A stretch of 64,000 bases of DNA. Source: Nitrospirales bacterium (GTDB lineage: Bacteria > Nitrospirota > Nitrospiria > Nitrospirales > UBA8639). The DNA is taken from the NCBI GenBank assembly GCA_020027205.1, contig JAHRAQ010000015.1, forward strand, positions 41,993 to 105,992, written 5' to 3'. Within the stretch, counting starts at the first letter, position 1, and each line of letters begins with the position of its first letter. A model generated the notes under the pieces. That model was not told where the DNA came from. It searched no databases and saw nothing but the letters and a program-made list of their open reading frames with translations. The translations under genes and the position numbers were made by a program. Shown here piece after piece: positions 36,602-44,832 of the stretch.

Positions 36602-37158
36602 AACGATTCCGGCTCCCCGGCCTTGCGGGCCATCCATCGCGCCCAGACAAACAGCGCGTCACTCAACCGGTTCAAAAACGGAATGATGTGCGGCGGGATG
36701 GACTCGTCACGGGCCAAACTCACGCACCGGCGTTCGGCCCGGCGAGTCACCGCCCTGGCCTGATGCAGCAATCCGGCCACCGTGCCGCCTCCCGGCAGCA
36801 GAAATTCCTTGAGCGGCGCAAGGTCCTCCTGGCATCGATCAATGCACGCCTCCAGCCGTGCGACGTCCGCCGGCGTCACCGTCGGCATGTTGGGAAACTC
36901 CTGTCCCGGCGCGGTGGCCAGCACCCCTCCCACGTCAAACAGTTTATGCTGCACCCATTTCATCTGCTCATCCAGATACCGGGCCGCGTCGTCGCGTGCC
37001 GTATCATTAAACGCGCGCACCAGCCCGATGACGGTATTTAACTCATCCACGCTCCCGTAAGCCTCCACCCGGCCGGCGTCTTTCGCCACGTCCTGACCAC
37101 CCGCCAGGCGCGTGCGTCCGCCGTCGCCGGTTTTGGTATAGACTTTGGAAATTCTCAT
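36571..37158 (-). CDS. pduO: ATP:cob(I)alamin adenosyltransferase (PduO type)
   Basis: The enzyme adds the 5'-deoxyadenosyl group to cob(I)alamin. The 195 residues show the PduO signature: KVYTKTGDGGRTRL at the start (ATP site), SVDELN at about 36, and LLPGG...LH.AR...RRAER near residue 120-145. It follows the B12 receptor gene btuB by 82 nt and so converts imported cobalamin into coenzyme B12. Confidence 0.93.
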   Translation of the reverse strand: MRISKVYTKTGDGGRTRLAGGQDVAKDAGRVEAYGSVDELNTVIGLVRAFNDTARDDAARYLDEQMKWVQHKLFDVGGVLATAPGQEFPNMPTVTPADVARLEACIDRCQEDLAPLKEFLLPGGGTVAGLLHQARAVTRRAERRCVSLARDESIPPHIIPFLNRLSDALFVWARWMARKAGEPESLWERSVSETS

Positions 37159-37240
37159 GCCGGTTCCCCGTCATACCTTGCTCCGGCGCATCGCGCGCCG
37201 AAGCGGATTGCCGCCGCCGGCTGTTCGATCATCCGCATCG

Positions 37241-39151
37241 TCACAAACCGGGCGCCGCAAACTTCACCCGAAGTCCGCCGAACACCGACACCCCCGGCGT
37301 CCCGAAGTCTAGCACCTCTTCATATTCCTCATCAAAAAGATTATCCACGCGAACGTACGCCTGTATCCGCTCGGACGCATCATAACTCGCCGCCGCGCCG
37401 ACCACCGTGAACGAATCAAGACGCCGCATATTGCCCACGTCATCAAACTGCGAGTCCGCAAAGCGGAGATCCACCGTGACGTTCAGAATCTCAATCGGCT
37501 GATACGCCACACTGACAACGGACTGATGAACCGGCCACCGCGCGAACCTGTTGGCCGTGTTCAAGTCGCGCGTCAACGTCGCGGTGTAACGTCCGCGCAC
37601 TTCCAGACGCTTCGCCCAGGGACGGTCCCGAAGCATCACCGCCGTCACCGCCCCTTCCCACCCTTGAGATGTGGCCGACGCCGCGTTGATGGGACAATAG
37701 TTGGGGCCGAACGTTCCGGTTCCGCATATCGCGGCGCTCCGAATGGTCTGAATCAGATTGCGATACCGATTTCGGAAATAGCCGATGTCGACCGTGACCC
37801 GTTCGTCCCAGAAGCGTTGATCCATGCCCACGTCCATACTTTGACTTCGTTCCGGCCGCAAGTCGGGGTTGCCGAAGTCGGGGAAAAACAATTCGTTGAT
37901 GCTGGGCGCCCGAAATCCCGTGGCGTAACTGCCGCGAATTTTCGTGTTGGTGGCGTCGGACACATAGCCGCCGGTCACCCGATACGTGGCCGCTTCGCCA
38001 AACGTGTTGAAGTCATCAAACCGCCCGCCGGCCGTGACAAAGAACCGATCAAGCAGCGTGAGTTGCACCTGACCAAAGCCGGCATGGGACGCATTAATCT
38101 TCGTTGCCGCAAACGCCGCCTGCGCTTCACGAAACTGATACCCCGCCGTCAGCGTCAGGTATGGGTTGATGCGAACGTCGTGCTGACTCTCGACCCTGTT
38201 CGTCAATCCGCGAGTCTTGCCGAATTCGCTCAACGCCCGCGATTCGGCGCGGGACAATGTGACGCTGTGCGTCCACCGGTCGGTCAACGGCTGCTGCCAG
38301 TTGCCGGAGAAGACGAATTGCGTCGTGTCCTCTTTGGTCTTCAGCGTGTCGGCGGGATTGCCGAAAAAAACATCGGTGTCCACCGAGCCGTTCAACCACC
38401 TGAAATTAACGTCGACACGGCCGTCGGCGGGAAGCGCCGTGCCAAGTTTGGCCGACCCCTGCCAGTTCCGGTACGCATCGCGCTCGGACGCCCCCCTTCG
38501 ATAATTCGCCGCGGAAATACTTGCGGTGTCCCAGCGGGAGAGCGCGACGGAAAAATCCACCGGCCCCCGTTTCCCGCGCAGACTGCTGCCTTCGCGCACC
38601 GTGTTGAACGCGCCATATTCGAAGAACGAACCCGCCGTCGGCGTCCCCCGTCCGCGTTTCGTCGTGATGGCAATGACGCCGCCCATCGCCTCGGACCCCC
38701 ACAACGTGCTCTGCGCCCCGCGCACGATTTCAATTTTCCCGATGTTGTCCACGGTTAAATCGGCAAAGTTAAATCCGCCGTTTCCCGCGGCATTCACAAT
38801 CGCGCCGTCAATCAGCACCAAGGTCTGTTCCGACTTCCCGCCACGAATCCGCACGGTGGCGTTCGTCCCCGGCCCGCCGTTCTGAAACACCGCCGTCCCC
38901 TGCGACAGCCGCAGCGCTTCCACCACCGTCTTGACGTTTCGTTGCCGCAAATCCTCTTCGGTCCACACCTCGACCGCGCTGGTCACGTGACGAAGCGGCA
39001 CCGGCGTTTTGGTGGCGGTGACGACCAGAGACTCCAGCGTCTGCACGTCATCCGACGCAGCGGAGGATGACTGACTCAAGACCGGGGCCGGAAAACACGG
39101 CGGGGCAAGCAACACGGCAAGACAGACAGACTGTAACCGGCGACACAACAT
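37241..39151 (-). CDS. btuB: TonB-dependent vitamin B12 receptor BtuB
   Basis: A signal peptide is followed by a TonB box (ESLVVTATK, about residues 42-50), a plug domain with IRGGKSEQTLVLIDG, and a barrel of about 500 residues ending in VFGGLRVKF plus a short AAPGL tail. A cobalamin riboswitch directly upstream and neighbouring btuFCD and adenosyltransferase genes make cobalamin or a cobamide the likely cargo. The ribosome site AAGGGAGG can be hidden in a hairpin. Confidence 0.92.
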   Translation of the reverse strand: MLCRRLQSVCLAVLLAPPCFPAPVLSQSSSAASDDVQTLESLVVTATKTPVPLRHVTSAVEVWTEEDLRQRNVKTVVEALRLSQGTAVFQNGGPGTNATVRIRGGKSEQTLVLIDGAIVNAAGNGGFNFADLTVDNIGKIEIVRGAQSTLWGSEAMGGVIAITTKRGRGTPTAGSFFEYGAFNTVREGSSLRGKRGPVDFSVALSRWDTASISAANYRRGASERDAYRNWQGSAKLGTALPADGRVDVNFRWLNGSVDTDVFFGNPADTLKTKEDTTQFVFSGNWQQPLTDRWTHSVTLSRAESRALSEFGKTRGLTNRVESQHDVRINPYLTLTAGYQFREAQAAFAATKINASHAGFGQVQLTLLDRFFVTAGGRFDDFNTFGEAATYRVTGGYVSDATNTKIRGSYATGFRAPSINELFFPDFGNPDLRPERSQSMDVGMDQRFWDERVTVDIGYFRNRYRNLIQTIRSAAICGTGTFGPNYCPINAASATSQGWEGAVTAVMLRDRPWAKRLEVRGRYTATLTRDLNTANRFARWPVHQSVVSVAYQPIEILNVTVDLRFADSQFDDVGNMRRLDSFTVVGAAASYDASERIQAYVRVDNLFDEEYEEVLDFGTPGVSVFGGLRVKFAAPGL

Positions 39152-39157
39152 GACACG

Positions 39158-39180
39158 CCTCCCTTTGACTCGAAGGGTGG
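39158..39180 (-). promoter_or_regulatory. Hairpin hiding the btuB ribosome site
   Basis: CCACCCTT (39180-39173) can pair, with one mismatch, with the Shine-Dalgarno stretch AAGGGAGG (39165-39158), leaving a 7-nt loop. It lies between the riboswitch and the ATG, with no T run, so control of translation is likely. Confidence 0.5.
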
Positions 39181-39194
39181 GTTGGGAAATGCAC

Positions 39195-39378
39195 CCGGCA
39201 CGTCGGGTCTCCTGACTTGCGGATCATCGCTTCGCCGCGCCTTCCCGGCCGCGCCGCGACGCCGGGCCTTTCGCCCGCACGTCGCGCCGCCGGCCAGTGG
39301 CCACAACAGCGGCGTCACTCCCCGTTCACAGTGGCGGCACCGTGATGGATTTTCACCATCTTCCCCGACACATGCCGT
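39195..39378 (-). promoter_or_regulatory. Cobalamin riboswitch upstream of btuB
   Basis: On the minus strand the conserved parts are in order: a P1 strand GGCATGTGTCGGG, GGGAAGATGGTGAAAATCC, GCCGCCACTGTGAACGGGG, TGGCCACTGG, GCCGGGAAGG and the B12 box GTCAGGAGACCCGAC followed by the closing P1 strand CCCGACGTGCC. The order and sequence fit the class I cobalamin riboswitch. Confidence 0.93.
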
Positions 39379-39488
39379 GATTGTTCCTCGATCCCGTTCC
39401 TTTCGTAAATGATTAACCGACACGAGAGAGTCCCGGCCCTCCCGCTCTCGCTCTCACCCGCCCCCATCCGCGCAACGGCACGGGAATA

Positions 39489-40307
39489 CTACACGGACAA
39501 TGCAACCCGTGGCGCATGTGACCGGGGATGTTCATCCACAATCACCTCGCATCGATACACCATCTCCAGGATGTCGGGCCGAATCACGTCCGCCGGGCGT
39601 CCCTGCCGCGCGATTTCCCCCCGATGCAGCAGCAGCAGTTCATCGCAGCATTGACTCGCCAGATTCACGTCATGGGAGACCATCACCACGGTCACGCCCC
39701 GTTCCCGGTTCAGGCGTCGAAGGTTCCGGGCAATATCGAGTTGGTGACGGAGATCGAGAAACGCCGTCGGTTCATCCAACAACAGCGCGTCCGGCTCCTG
39801 CGTCAACGCCCGCGCCATCACCGCCCGCTGCCGTTCGCCCCCCGACACCTCCGACAGCAGGCGGTCGGCCATCCCGTCAACGTCCATGTCCCGCATCGCC
39901 TCGGCGGCGCGCCGCACGTCGTCGGGCGCATCCCATCCCCATCCCGAAAACGGCCGGTGAAACGGGAACCGTCCCATCAACACCAGTTCCCGCAACGTCA
40001 ACGACCACATCGGCGGCGTCTCCTGCGGCACGAACGCGATGCGCCGCGCCAGTTGCCTCGGCGACCACTCCGCGAGGGGCTGTCCAAACACGCGGACCTC
40101 GCCGGACTCCGGACGCAACAGTCCCATCAACAATTTCAACAGGGAGGTTTTCCCCGACCCGTTCGGGCCGATGATGCCGACCATCGCCCCGGCCCCGACG
40201 GCATACGTGACCGCGTGAATCGCCCGGCCGCGATCCGCCGCGCGGTCGTAACGAAACGACACGTCCCGAAGATCGAACGCCGGCGGGGCCGCCTTCTCCG
40301 TCATCAC
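39489..40307 (-). CDS. btuD: Cobalamin ABC transporter ATP-binding protein BtuD-like
   Basis: A 272-residue ABC ATPase with Walker A GPNGSGKTS (about 44-52), Q-loop FVPQE, signature SGGERQR (about 154-160) and Walker B LLLDEPTAFLD. It belongs to the FecCD/BtuCD-type importer group. Its ATG overlaps the btuC stop. The btuB riboswitch follows 110 nt downstream, so btuB is separately controlled. Confidence 0.92.
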   Translation of the reverse strand: MMTEKAAPPAFDLRDVSFRYDRAADRGRAIHAVTYAVGAGAMVGIIGPNGSGKTSLLKLLMGLLRPESGEVRVFGQPLAEWSPRQLARRIAFVPQETPPMWSLTLRELVLMGRFPFHRPFSGWGWDAPDDVRRAAEAMRDMDVDGMADRLLSEVSGGERQRAVMARALTQEPDALLLDEPTAFLDLRHQLDIARNLRRLNRERGVTVVMVSHDVNLASQCCDELLLLHRGEIARQGRPADVIRPDILEMVYRCEVIVDEHPRSHAPRVALSV

Positions 40308-41440
40308 GCGACTCCGGCTCGCCGTTTCACCAACAGATACATGAAGAGCGGGCCTCCGATGAGCGCCGTGACCACCCCCACCGGCAGTTCGGTCGGTGCC
40401 AGCGCCGTGCGGGCGATGGTGTCGGCCACCATGAGAAACGCGCCCCCCGCCAGCGTGGCCGCCGGCAACAACAGGCGATGATCCGCGCCGGCGATCAGGC
40501 GCACCGCATGAGGCACGACCATGCCGACAAACCCGATGAGGCCGGCCAGCGACACGACGGCGCCGGTCATCAGCGCCGACACGACAAAGACGAGTTGCTT
40601 GACCCGCGTCACCTCAACGCCCAGCGCCCCGGCGGCGTCTTCGCCCAGCGTCAGCACGTTGAGCGAACGCGCCAGAGAGAACAACACCGCGACCCCCGCG
40701 CCCAGGAACACGCCCAGCCACAGGAGCGTGGCGTAATCCGGCGCCGTGATCGTACCCATCAGCCACATCATCATCTGAAACGCCCGCACCGGGTCGGCCA
40801 GCGCGACGGCAAACATGATCAACGCCGAAAACAACGCGTTGAGAATGACGCCGGCCAGCAACAACGTATGCACCGACAACGCGCGGTACGTCACGCTGAT
40901 TCGATACACAATCAGAATCGCCAGCAGCCCACCGGCAAACGCCCAGACATGCAACATCGCCAGCCCCATCACCGCGCCGCCGACCCCGAACAACGTGCCC
41001 AGCGTGGCGCCGAAGGCGGCGCCGCTGGAAATCCCCAGCACATACGGCTCGGCCAACGGATTCCGCAGAAGCGCCTGCAACGCCACGCCCACCGCCGCCA
41101 GCGCGCCGCCCACGCCAAACGCCAGCACAAGGCGCGGCAGGCGAACCTGCAGCAGGATGACGGCGCCGACGGATTCGATCTCCGCGCCGTCGCCCCGCAA
41201 CGCCTGTCCCAGAATTCGAAGGACGGTACCGAACGCCAGCGGTTCGGCGCCGACGGCCAGACATCCCGCCCCGGTCACCACACTCGCCACGACCAATCCC
41301 GCCACGCCGGCCGTCCATCGACATGCCGACAACCCGCCGCCGGCCGTCCACGCCGCGCCGGCCGCTGACAACGACGGCGGCGTCACCGGCGTCTCAAGCG
41401 TTCGACCGGCGCCGGCGGCGCGCCATGCACCATCGCTCAC
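40304..41440 (-). CDS. btuC: Cobalamin ABC transporter permease BtuC-like
   Basis: A FecCD-family permease with about ten membrane helices and the landmarks RLPRLV..FGVGGALA..G...Q...RNPLAEP..LG and GLIGFVG...PH..RL. I place the start at a GTG at 41440 overlapping the btuF stop (GTGA) with AAGGTG upstream; the open frame to 41593 lies inside btuF. The first 45 residues are alanine- and glycine-rich. Makes the inner-membrane channel with BtuD. Confidence 0.9.
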   Translation of the reverse strand: MSDGAWRAAGAGRTLETPVTPPSLSAAGAAWTAGGGLSACRWTAGVAGLVVASVVTGAGCLAVGAEPLAFGTVLRILGQALRGDGAEIESVGAVILLQVRLPRLVLAFGVGGALAAVGVALQALLRNPLAEPYVLGISSGAAFGATLGTLFGVGGAVMGLAMLHVWAFAGGLLAILIVYRISVTYRALSVHTLLLAGVILNALFSALIMFAVALADPVRAFQMMMWLMGTITAPDYATLLWLGVFLGAGVAVLFSLARSLNVLTLGEDAAGALGVEVTRVKQLVFVVSALMTGAVVSLAGLIGFVGMVVPHAVRLIAGADHRLLLPAATLAGGAFLMVADTIARTALAPTELPVGVVTALIGGPLFMYLLVKRRAGVA

Positions 41441-42465
41441 GGCGCACCTTCCTGAAACACTTCGGGATGAATGACGCGGGCCAGCGCCGCCAGCCCCTGA
41501 CCCAGCCGCGGCCCCGGCCGGTTCAACAACGCCCAGGGTACAAAATGCAGGCGTCGGTGTTTCACCGCCGCCATCGTGCTCCACTTCGTCCACGGCGCCA
41601 GTTCCGATTCCGGCAGCGGCGCGCCGCCCATCGAGGGGAACAGCAGAATTTCCGGGTCCCGCCGCAACACCGCCTCCATGCTCAACCGGGGATAGGCGTC
41701 GCCGGCGTCCTTCGCGACGTTTTCCGCTCCGGCCAGTTCCAGGAGTTGATGAATAAAACTGCCCGGCCCGACGGTGAGAAACGGCTCGTGGTACAACACG
41801 TACAGAACGCGGGGCCGTGACGCGGACGCGGTGCGCTCGACCACGGCCCGCACGTCCGCGCGCATGGCATCCGCCAGCGCATTGGCCGCGGGCGCGCGGT
41901 CAAACATCCGGCCCAGCGTCTGAATATGGGCATAGACGCGCTCAATCGACCGGGCCTCCATGACGAACAGGGGAATCTTCAGCCGCCGCAACGTCTCCAC
42001 TTCGTCGTTCCGCACCGCCGCAAACGCCAGCACGAGGTCGGGGCGCAGCGCCAGGACGGCTTCGAGATTGGGGCGGACGTCCCCCACCCGCGCGCGGGTT
42101 TGCGCTTCGGGCGGATAATCGCACCAGTCCGTCACGCCGACGACCGCGTCGCCCGCGCCGATGGCGAATAGCATTTCCGTGATACTCGGCGCGAGCGACA
42201 CCACCCGCGTCGGCGCCCGCGACACGTAGATTTTTTGACCGGTGTCATCGACAAACGTCCGCGGGGCCACGTTGGCCATAAAGGGCATTCCCGTCAGGAT
42301 TCCCTGTTGCCGGCGCGTCATGGCAGATTGAAATTGGGATTGAGATCGGGATTGGGATTGAAATTGCAATTGATCGGCGAACCCGGCAAGCGGATCGAAC
42401 AGCGGCAACAACGACACGGCAACGACGACCGCCACGGCGGACCGACACCGCCACACACCCGTCAT
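41437..42465 (-). CDS. btuF: Cobalamin-binding periplasmic protein BtuF-like
   Basis: A class III substrate-binding protein. After a signal peptide (VAVVVAVSLLPLF) comes a repeat-coded QSQSRSQSQ linker, then RVVSLAPSITEMLFAIGAGD..VGVTD.CDYPPEA, the BtuF/HutX landmark, and LRPDLVLAF. The ATG at 42465 lies right after a terminator hairpin and its T run; the longer frame to 42582 would translate the terminator and is rejected. First gene of btuFCD, under a riboswitch. Confidence 0.9.
   Translation of the reverse strand: MTGVWRCRSAVAVVVAVSLLPLFDPLAGFADQLQFQSQSRSQSQFQSAMTRRQQGILTGMPFMANVAPRTFVDDTGQKIYVSRAPTRVVSLAPSITEMLFAIGAGDAVVGVTDWCDYPPEAQTRARVGDVRPNLEAVLALRPDLVLAFAAVRNDEVETLRRLKIPLFVMEARSIERVYAHIQTLGRMFDRAPAANALADAMRADVRAVVERTASASRPRVLYVLYHEPFLTVGPGSFIHQLLELAGAENVAKDAGDAYPRLSMEAVLRRDPEILLFPSMGGAPLPESELAPWTKWSTMAAVKHRRLHFVPWALLNRPGPRLGQGLAALARVIHPEVFQEGAP
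42324..42376. repeat. Hexamer tandem repeat in the btuF linker
   Basis: ATTGGG/ATTGAG/ATTGAA hexamers repeat about eight times, in frame, coding for Gln-Ser and Gln-Phe units just after the signal peptide. Confidence 0.75.
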
Positions 42466-42500
42466 AATAAAAAATCCCCAAGGCCCGAATGACCTTGAGG
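42466..42500 (-). terminator. Riboswitch-controlled terminator before btuF
   Basis: On the minus strand CCTCAAGG (42500-42493) pairs with CCTTGGGG (42483-42476), followed by ATTTTTTATT and then directly the ATG. This is a Rho-independent terminator placed between the cobalamin riboswitch and the gene, so it is the likely switching element. TTGGGGA in its stem is also the only ribosome-site-like stretch. Confidence 0.75.
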
Positions 42501-42603
42501 ATTGCACCCGCAACCTCATTCTCACCCGTTCCCCACTCCACGAGGGTCCGAAGATCGTGAACCCCGCCCGCCGCATCCACAACGGCGGCGGCCACGGGAT
42601 TCC

Positions 42604-42751
42604 AACACGGCTTGGTCTTCTGGCTTCCGGCTCCTGACCTACTTCCCAGGCCTTCCCATCACCAAACGTGACAGTGGCAACTCACGGGTTTCGTGTCCGG
42701 TTACAGCGGCGGGACCGCGAAGGATTCGCACCTTCTTCCCTGCACCGTGTC
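42604..42751 (-). promoter_or_regulatory. Cobalamin riboswitch upstream of btuFCD
   Basis: Conserved elements in order on the minus strand: CACGGTGCAGGGAAGAAGG, GTGCGAATCC, TCCCGCCGCTGTAACCGG, GTTGCCACTG, GGGAAGG, GGGAAGTAGG, AAGCCAGAAGACC (B12 box) and the closing CCGTG pairing with the opening CACGG. A terminator follows about 100 nt later. Confidence 0.92.
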
Positions 42752-42769
42752 TGTCATATAACAAACGAA

Positions 42770-42799
42770 ACTATAAGCCCCCCCGGCGCCGGCTGTCAA
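42770..42799 (-). promoter_or_regulatory. Promoter of btuFCD
   Basis: A perfect TTGACA (42799-42794) and TATAGT (42775-42770) are 18 nt apart. The spacer holds the palindrome CCGGCGCCGG and a run of seven G. Transcription would start about 42763, just ahead of the riboswitch. Confidence 0.65.
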
Positions 42800-42835
42800 G
42801 ACAGCGACACAATGCGCACACGACGCTGCCCCCCT

Positions 42836-42945
42836 CCGTCATTCCCGACATCTTTAATCGGGAATCCATCTTTCTGTTGTTCTTCCCTGGTTAGGACAAG
42901 GAAACAAAAGGATGGATTCCCGATTACTAACGTCGGGAATGACAG
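42836..42945. repeat. Composite hairpin repeat, copy 7a (short form)
   Basis: Inverted pair CCGTCATTCCCGACATCTTTAA ... ATTACTAACGTCGGGAATGACAG, with TTAGGACAAGGAAACA in the core. Confidence 0.9.
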
Positions 42946-42983
42946 AAAGAGGGGACGTGTGAACGGCGGCATTTGCCCCCTCT

Positions 42984-43122
42984 CCGTCATTCCCGACATC
43001 TTTAATCGGGAAGTATTTGCCAACGGCAAATGCTCCGAAGGTCCATCTTTCTGTTGTCTTTCCCCGGTTAGGACAAGGAAACAAAAGGATGGATTCCCGA
43101 CTACTAACGTCGGGAATGACAG
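42984..43122. repeat. Composite hairpin repeat, copy 7b
   Basis: The same arms and core as copy 7a, 38 bp further on, but with the ATTTGCC-AAC-GGCAAAT insert in the left arm. The pair shows the insert as a present/absent module. Confidence 0.9.
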
Positions 43123-43169
43123 AAGGACAGAAGGCGAGAGGCACAGAAACACACCAAACTCACCCGCCC

Positions 43170-44060
43170 TCACGGCTCCGCAACAACGTCACCACCGTCC
43201 GCCGCGTCAAAACGCAACCGCAGAAACACCGGGAACCTCGGCAGGCCGTTGCCGGTCAGCCCCTGGTATTTGTACGTGATGGTCGCGCCGACGGGCGGCG
43301 GGCGGCGGCGCTGGGCGTCGGACAGGCCGCTCCCGACGTTGAACACCGTCCCGTCACCGGCGCGCACGCGCAACGAACCGAGTTGCCCCTCGTATTTTCC
43401 CGCGCCGGGATTGTGCCCGATGATGACGGCCTCGGCATCCGTGAAGGGTTTGTATTTCAGCAAATCATCGCTTCGGCCGCCCCGGTGACGCGACGCGGCC
43501 CGGCGCAACATCAGCCCCTCGCCGCCGCCGGCGACCACGTCGGCAAAGCGCCGCTCCAGCGCCGCGCGCGACGCCACCGGCTCATGCGGCGCCACGTGCC
43601 ACGGGCCGGGATGTCGCGCCGCCAGCGCCGTCAGCGCGGCATAGCGTTCGTGAAACACGCCGTCATGGCCGGGCAGATCAAACACCATGTAGCGCACATC
43701 GCGCCACCCGTCATGCGGACGGCGGCGGCGCACGACGGACACCGTGTCCTCAAACCGCCCGCGCCCCAGCCAGAGTTCCCCGTCCATCGCCACGTCGGGC
43801 AACCCGTCCACAAACCAGTCCGGCGCGGCAAACGCCGTGCCGCCGCGCGAGCGCAGTTGCCGGCCATCCCACAACGCGCGCACGCCGTCGTATTTTTCGC
43901 TCATCCAGTATTCGGCAAGATCGACCGCCGCGTCGCCCGGCCGGTACACATTCGCCAGCGCCACGTCGGGCGCCGCCGCCCGGACCTCGCCGCCACCACC
44001 CGCGCACGCAACAACCAGCGCAACGACGGCACACGCCTTCGCCCACCAAGGCATCGACAT
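43170..44060 (-). CDS. Exported small ATP-dependent DNA ligase (Lig E type)
   Basis: A minimal ATP-dependent ligase. After a signal peptide (hydrophobic VVALVVACAG) comes the nucleotidyltransferase motif I SEKYDGVRALWDG with the lysine that takes AMP, DGELWLGRG (motif III), EGLMLR (motif IV), DDLLKYKP (motif V) and an OB-fold end. About 297 residues, the size of Lig E. An export signal suggests repair of DNA in the periplasm, possibly during DNA uptake. The start could be 44060 or 44054. Confidence 0.88.
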   Translation of the reverse strand: MSMPWWAKACAVVALVVACAGGGGEVRAAAPDVALANVYRPGDAAVDLAEYWMSEKYDGVRALWDGRQLRSRGGTAFAAPDWFVDGLPDVAMDGELWLGRGRFEDTVSVVRRRRPHDGWRDVRYMVFDLPGHDGVFHERYAALTALAARHPGPWHVAPHEPVASRAALERRFADVVAGGGEGLMLRRAASRHRGGRSDDLLKYKPFTDAEAVIIGHNPGAGKYEGQLGSLRVRAGDGTVFNVGSGLSDAQRRRPPPVGATITYKYQGLTGNGLPRFPVFLRLRFDAADGGDVVAEP

Positions 44061-44106
44061 GCAACATCGCCCCCGCGCACACAAACAGTACAACATCATC
44101 CGCGCC

Positions 44107-44763
44107 TCACGCCATCTTCAACAACGCCTCAATCGCGCCGCCGATGCCTTCGAAAATCTGATGCGGTTTCGCGGCGCCGTACATATAGGCCGGCGTGGTG
44201 ATGACCTTGTTGGCGTTGTCCACGACAAACTTTTCCACCGCGCACGCGGCATGTTTGGCGCCGGTCTTTTCGATCTCCGACGCCGTGCCCGCATCCTCGC
44301 CGATGGTCACGTTGACGCCCAGTGTGCCGAACGCCAGCGCCATCACCGCCGGCGCGATGCAGATCGCGGCAATGGGTTTGCCGGCGCGGTGAAACTCATT
44401 CACGATGCGCAACACCTCCGGGTCCACGGCGCCCCCGCTTCCCTTTTTCGCAAAGTCGCACAAATGCAGCGCCGCGCCGAACCCGCCGGGCATCGCCAGC
44501 GCGTCGAAATTTTTTGCGACGAGTTTGTCCAACGGCTGAATCTCGCCGCGCGCGATCCGCGCCGCCTCCCACAACGCATTGCGCGTCTGTCCGGTCGACT
44601 CCTTCGTCACGTGATTCGTTTCGGGCACGTCACGATCCGGCGCGAAACACCGGTACGCCGCGCCCCGTTGTCCAATCGCCACCAGCGTGCCGACCGCTTC
44701 GGTAATCTCCGACCCGTCCAGAAACCCGCACCCCGACAGAATCACCGCAACCTGTTTCATCAC
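44107..44763 (-). CDS. elbB: Isoprenoid biosynthesis glyoxalase ElbB
   Basis: A DJ-1/PfpI-superfamily protein of 218 residues: VAVILSGCGFLDGSEI at the start, ALAMPGGFGAA and the nucleophile-elbow region PIAAICIAPAVMA with the catalytic cysteine. ElbB has glyoxalase activity in vitro; its cell role is not fully clear. It starts 69 nt after ribD on the same strand. Confidence 0.93.
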   Translation of the reverse strand: MMKQVAVILSGCGFLDGSEITEAVGTLVAIGQRGAAYRCFAPDRDVPETNHVTKESTGQTRNALWEAARIARGEIQPLDKLVAKNFDALAMPGGFGAALHLCDFAKKGSGGAVDPEVLRIVNEFHRAGKPIAAICIAPAVMALAFGTLGVNVTIGEDAGTASEIEKTGAKHAACAVEKFVVDNANKVITTPAYMYGAAKPHQIFEGIGGAIEALLKMA

Positions 44764-44832
44764 GCACCTCCTTGACCCGACATCATCCCATCCCGCGCCC
44801 GGCCGATGATACCGCAGCGCCCGTCGTGGGGG

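Noticed and set aside
42466..42582. N-terminal extension of btuF by 39 codons
   Set aside because: It would translate the riboswitch terminator; the ATG at 42465 directly gives a signal peptide.
42791..43173. Small open frames inside the hairpin repeats (recurring MDSRL...SGMTE peptides)
   Set aside because: The same peptide appears at each repeat copy because the repeat is read through; none has gene context.
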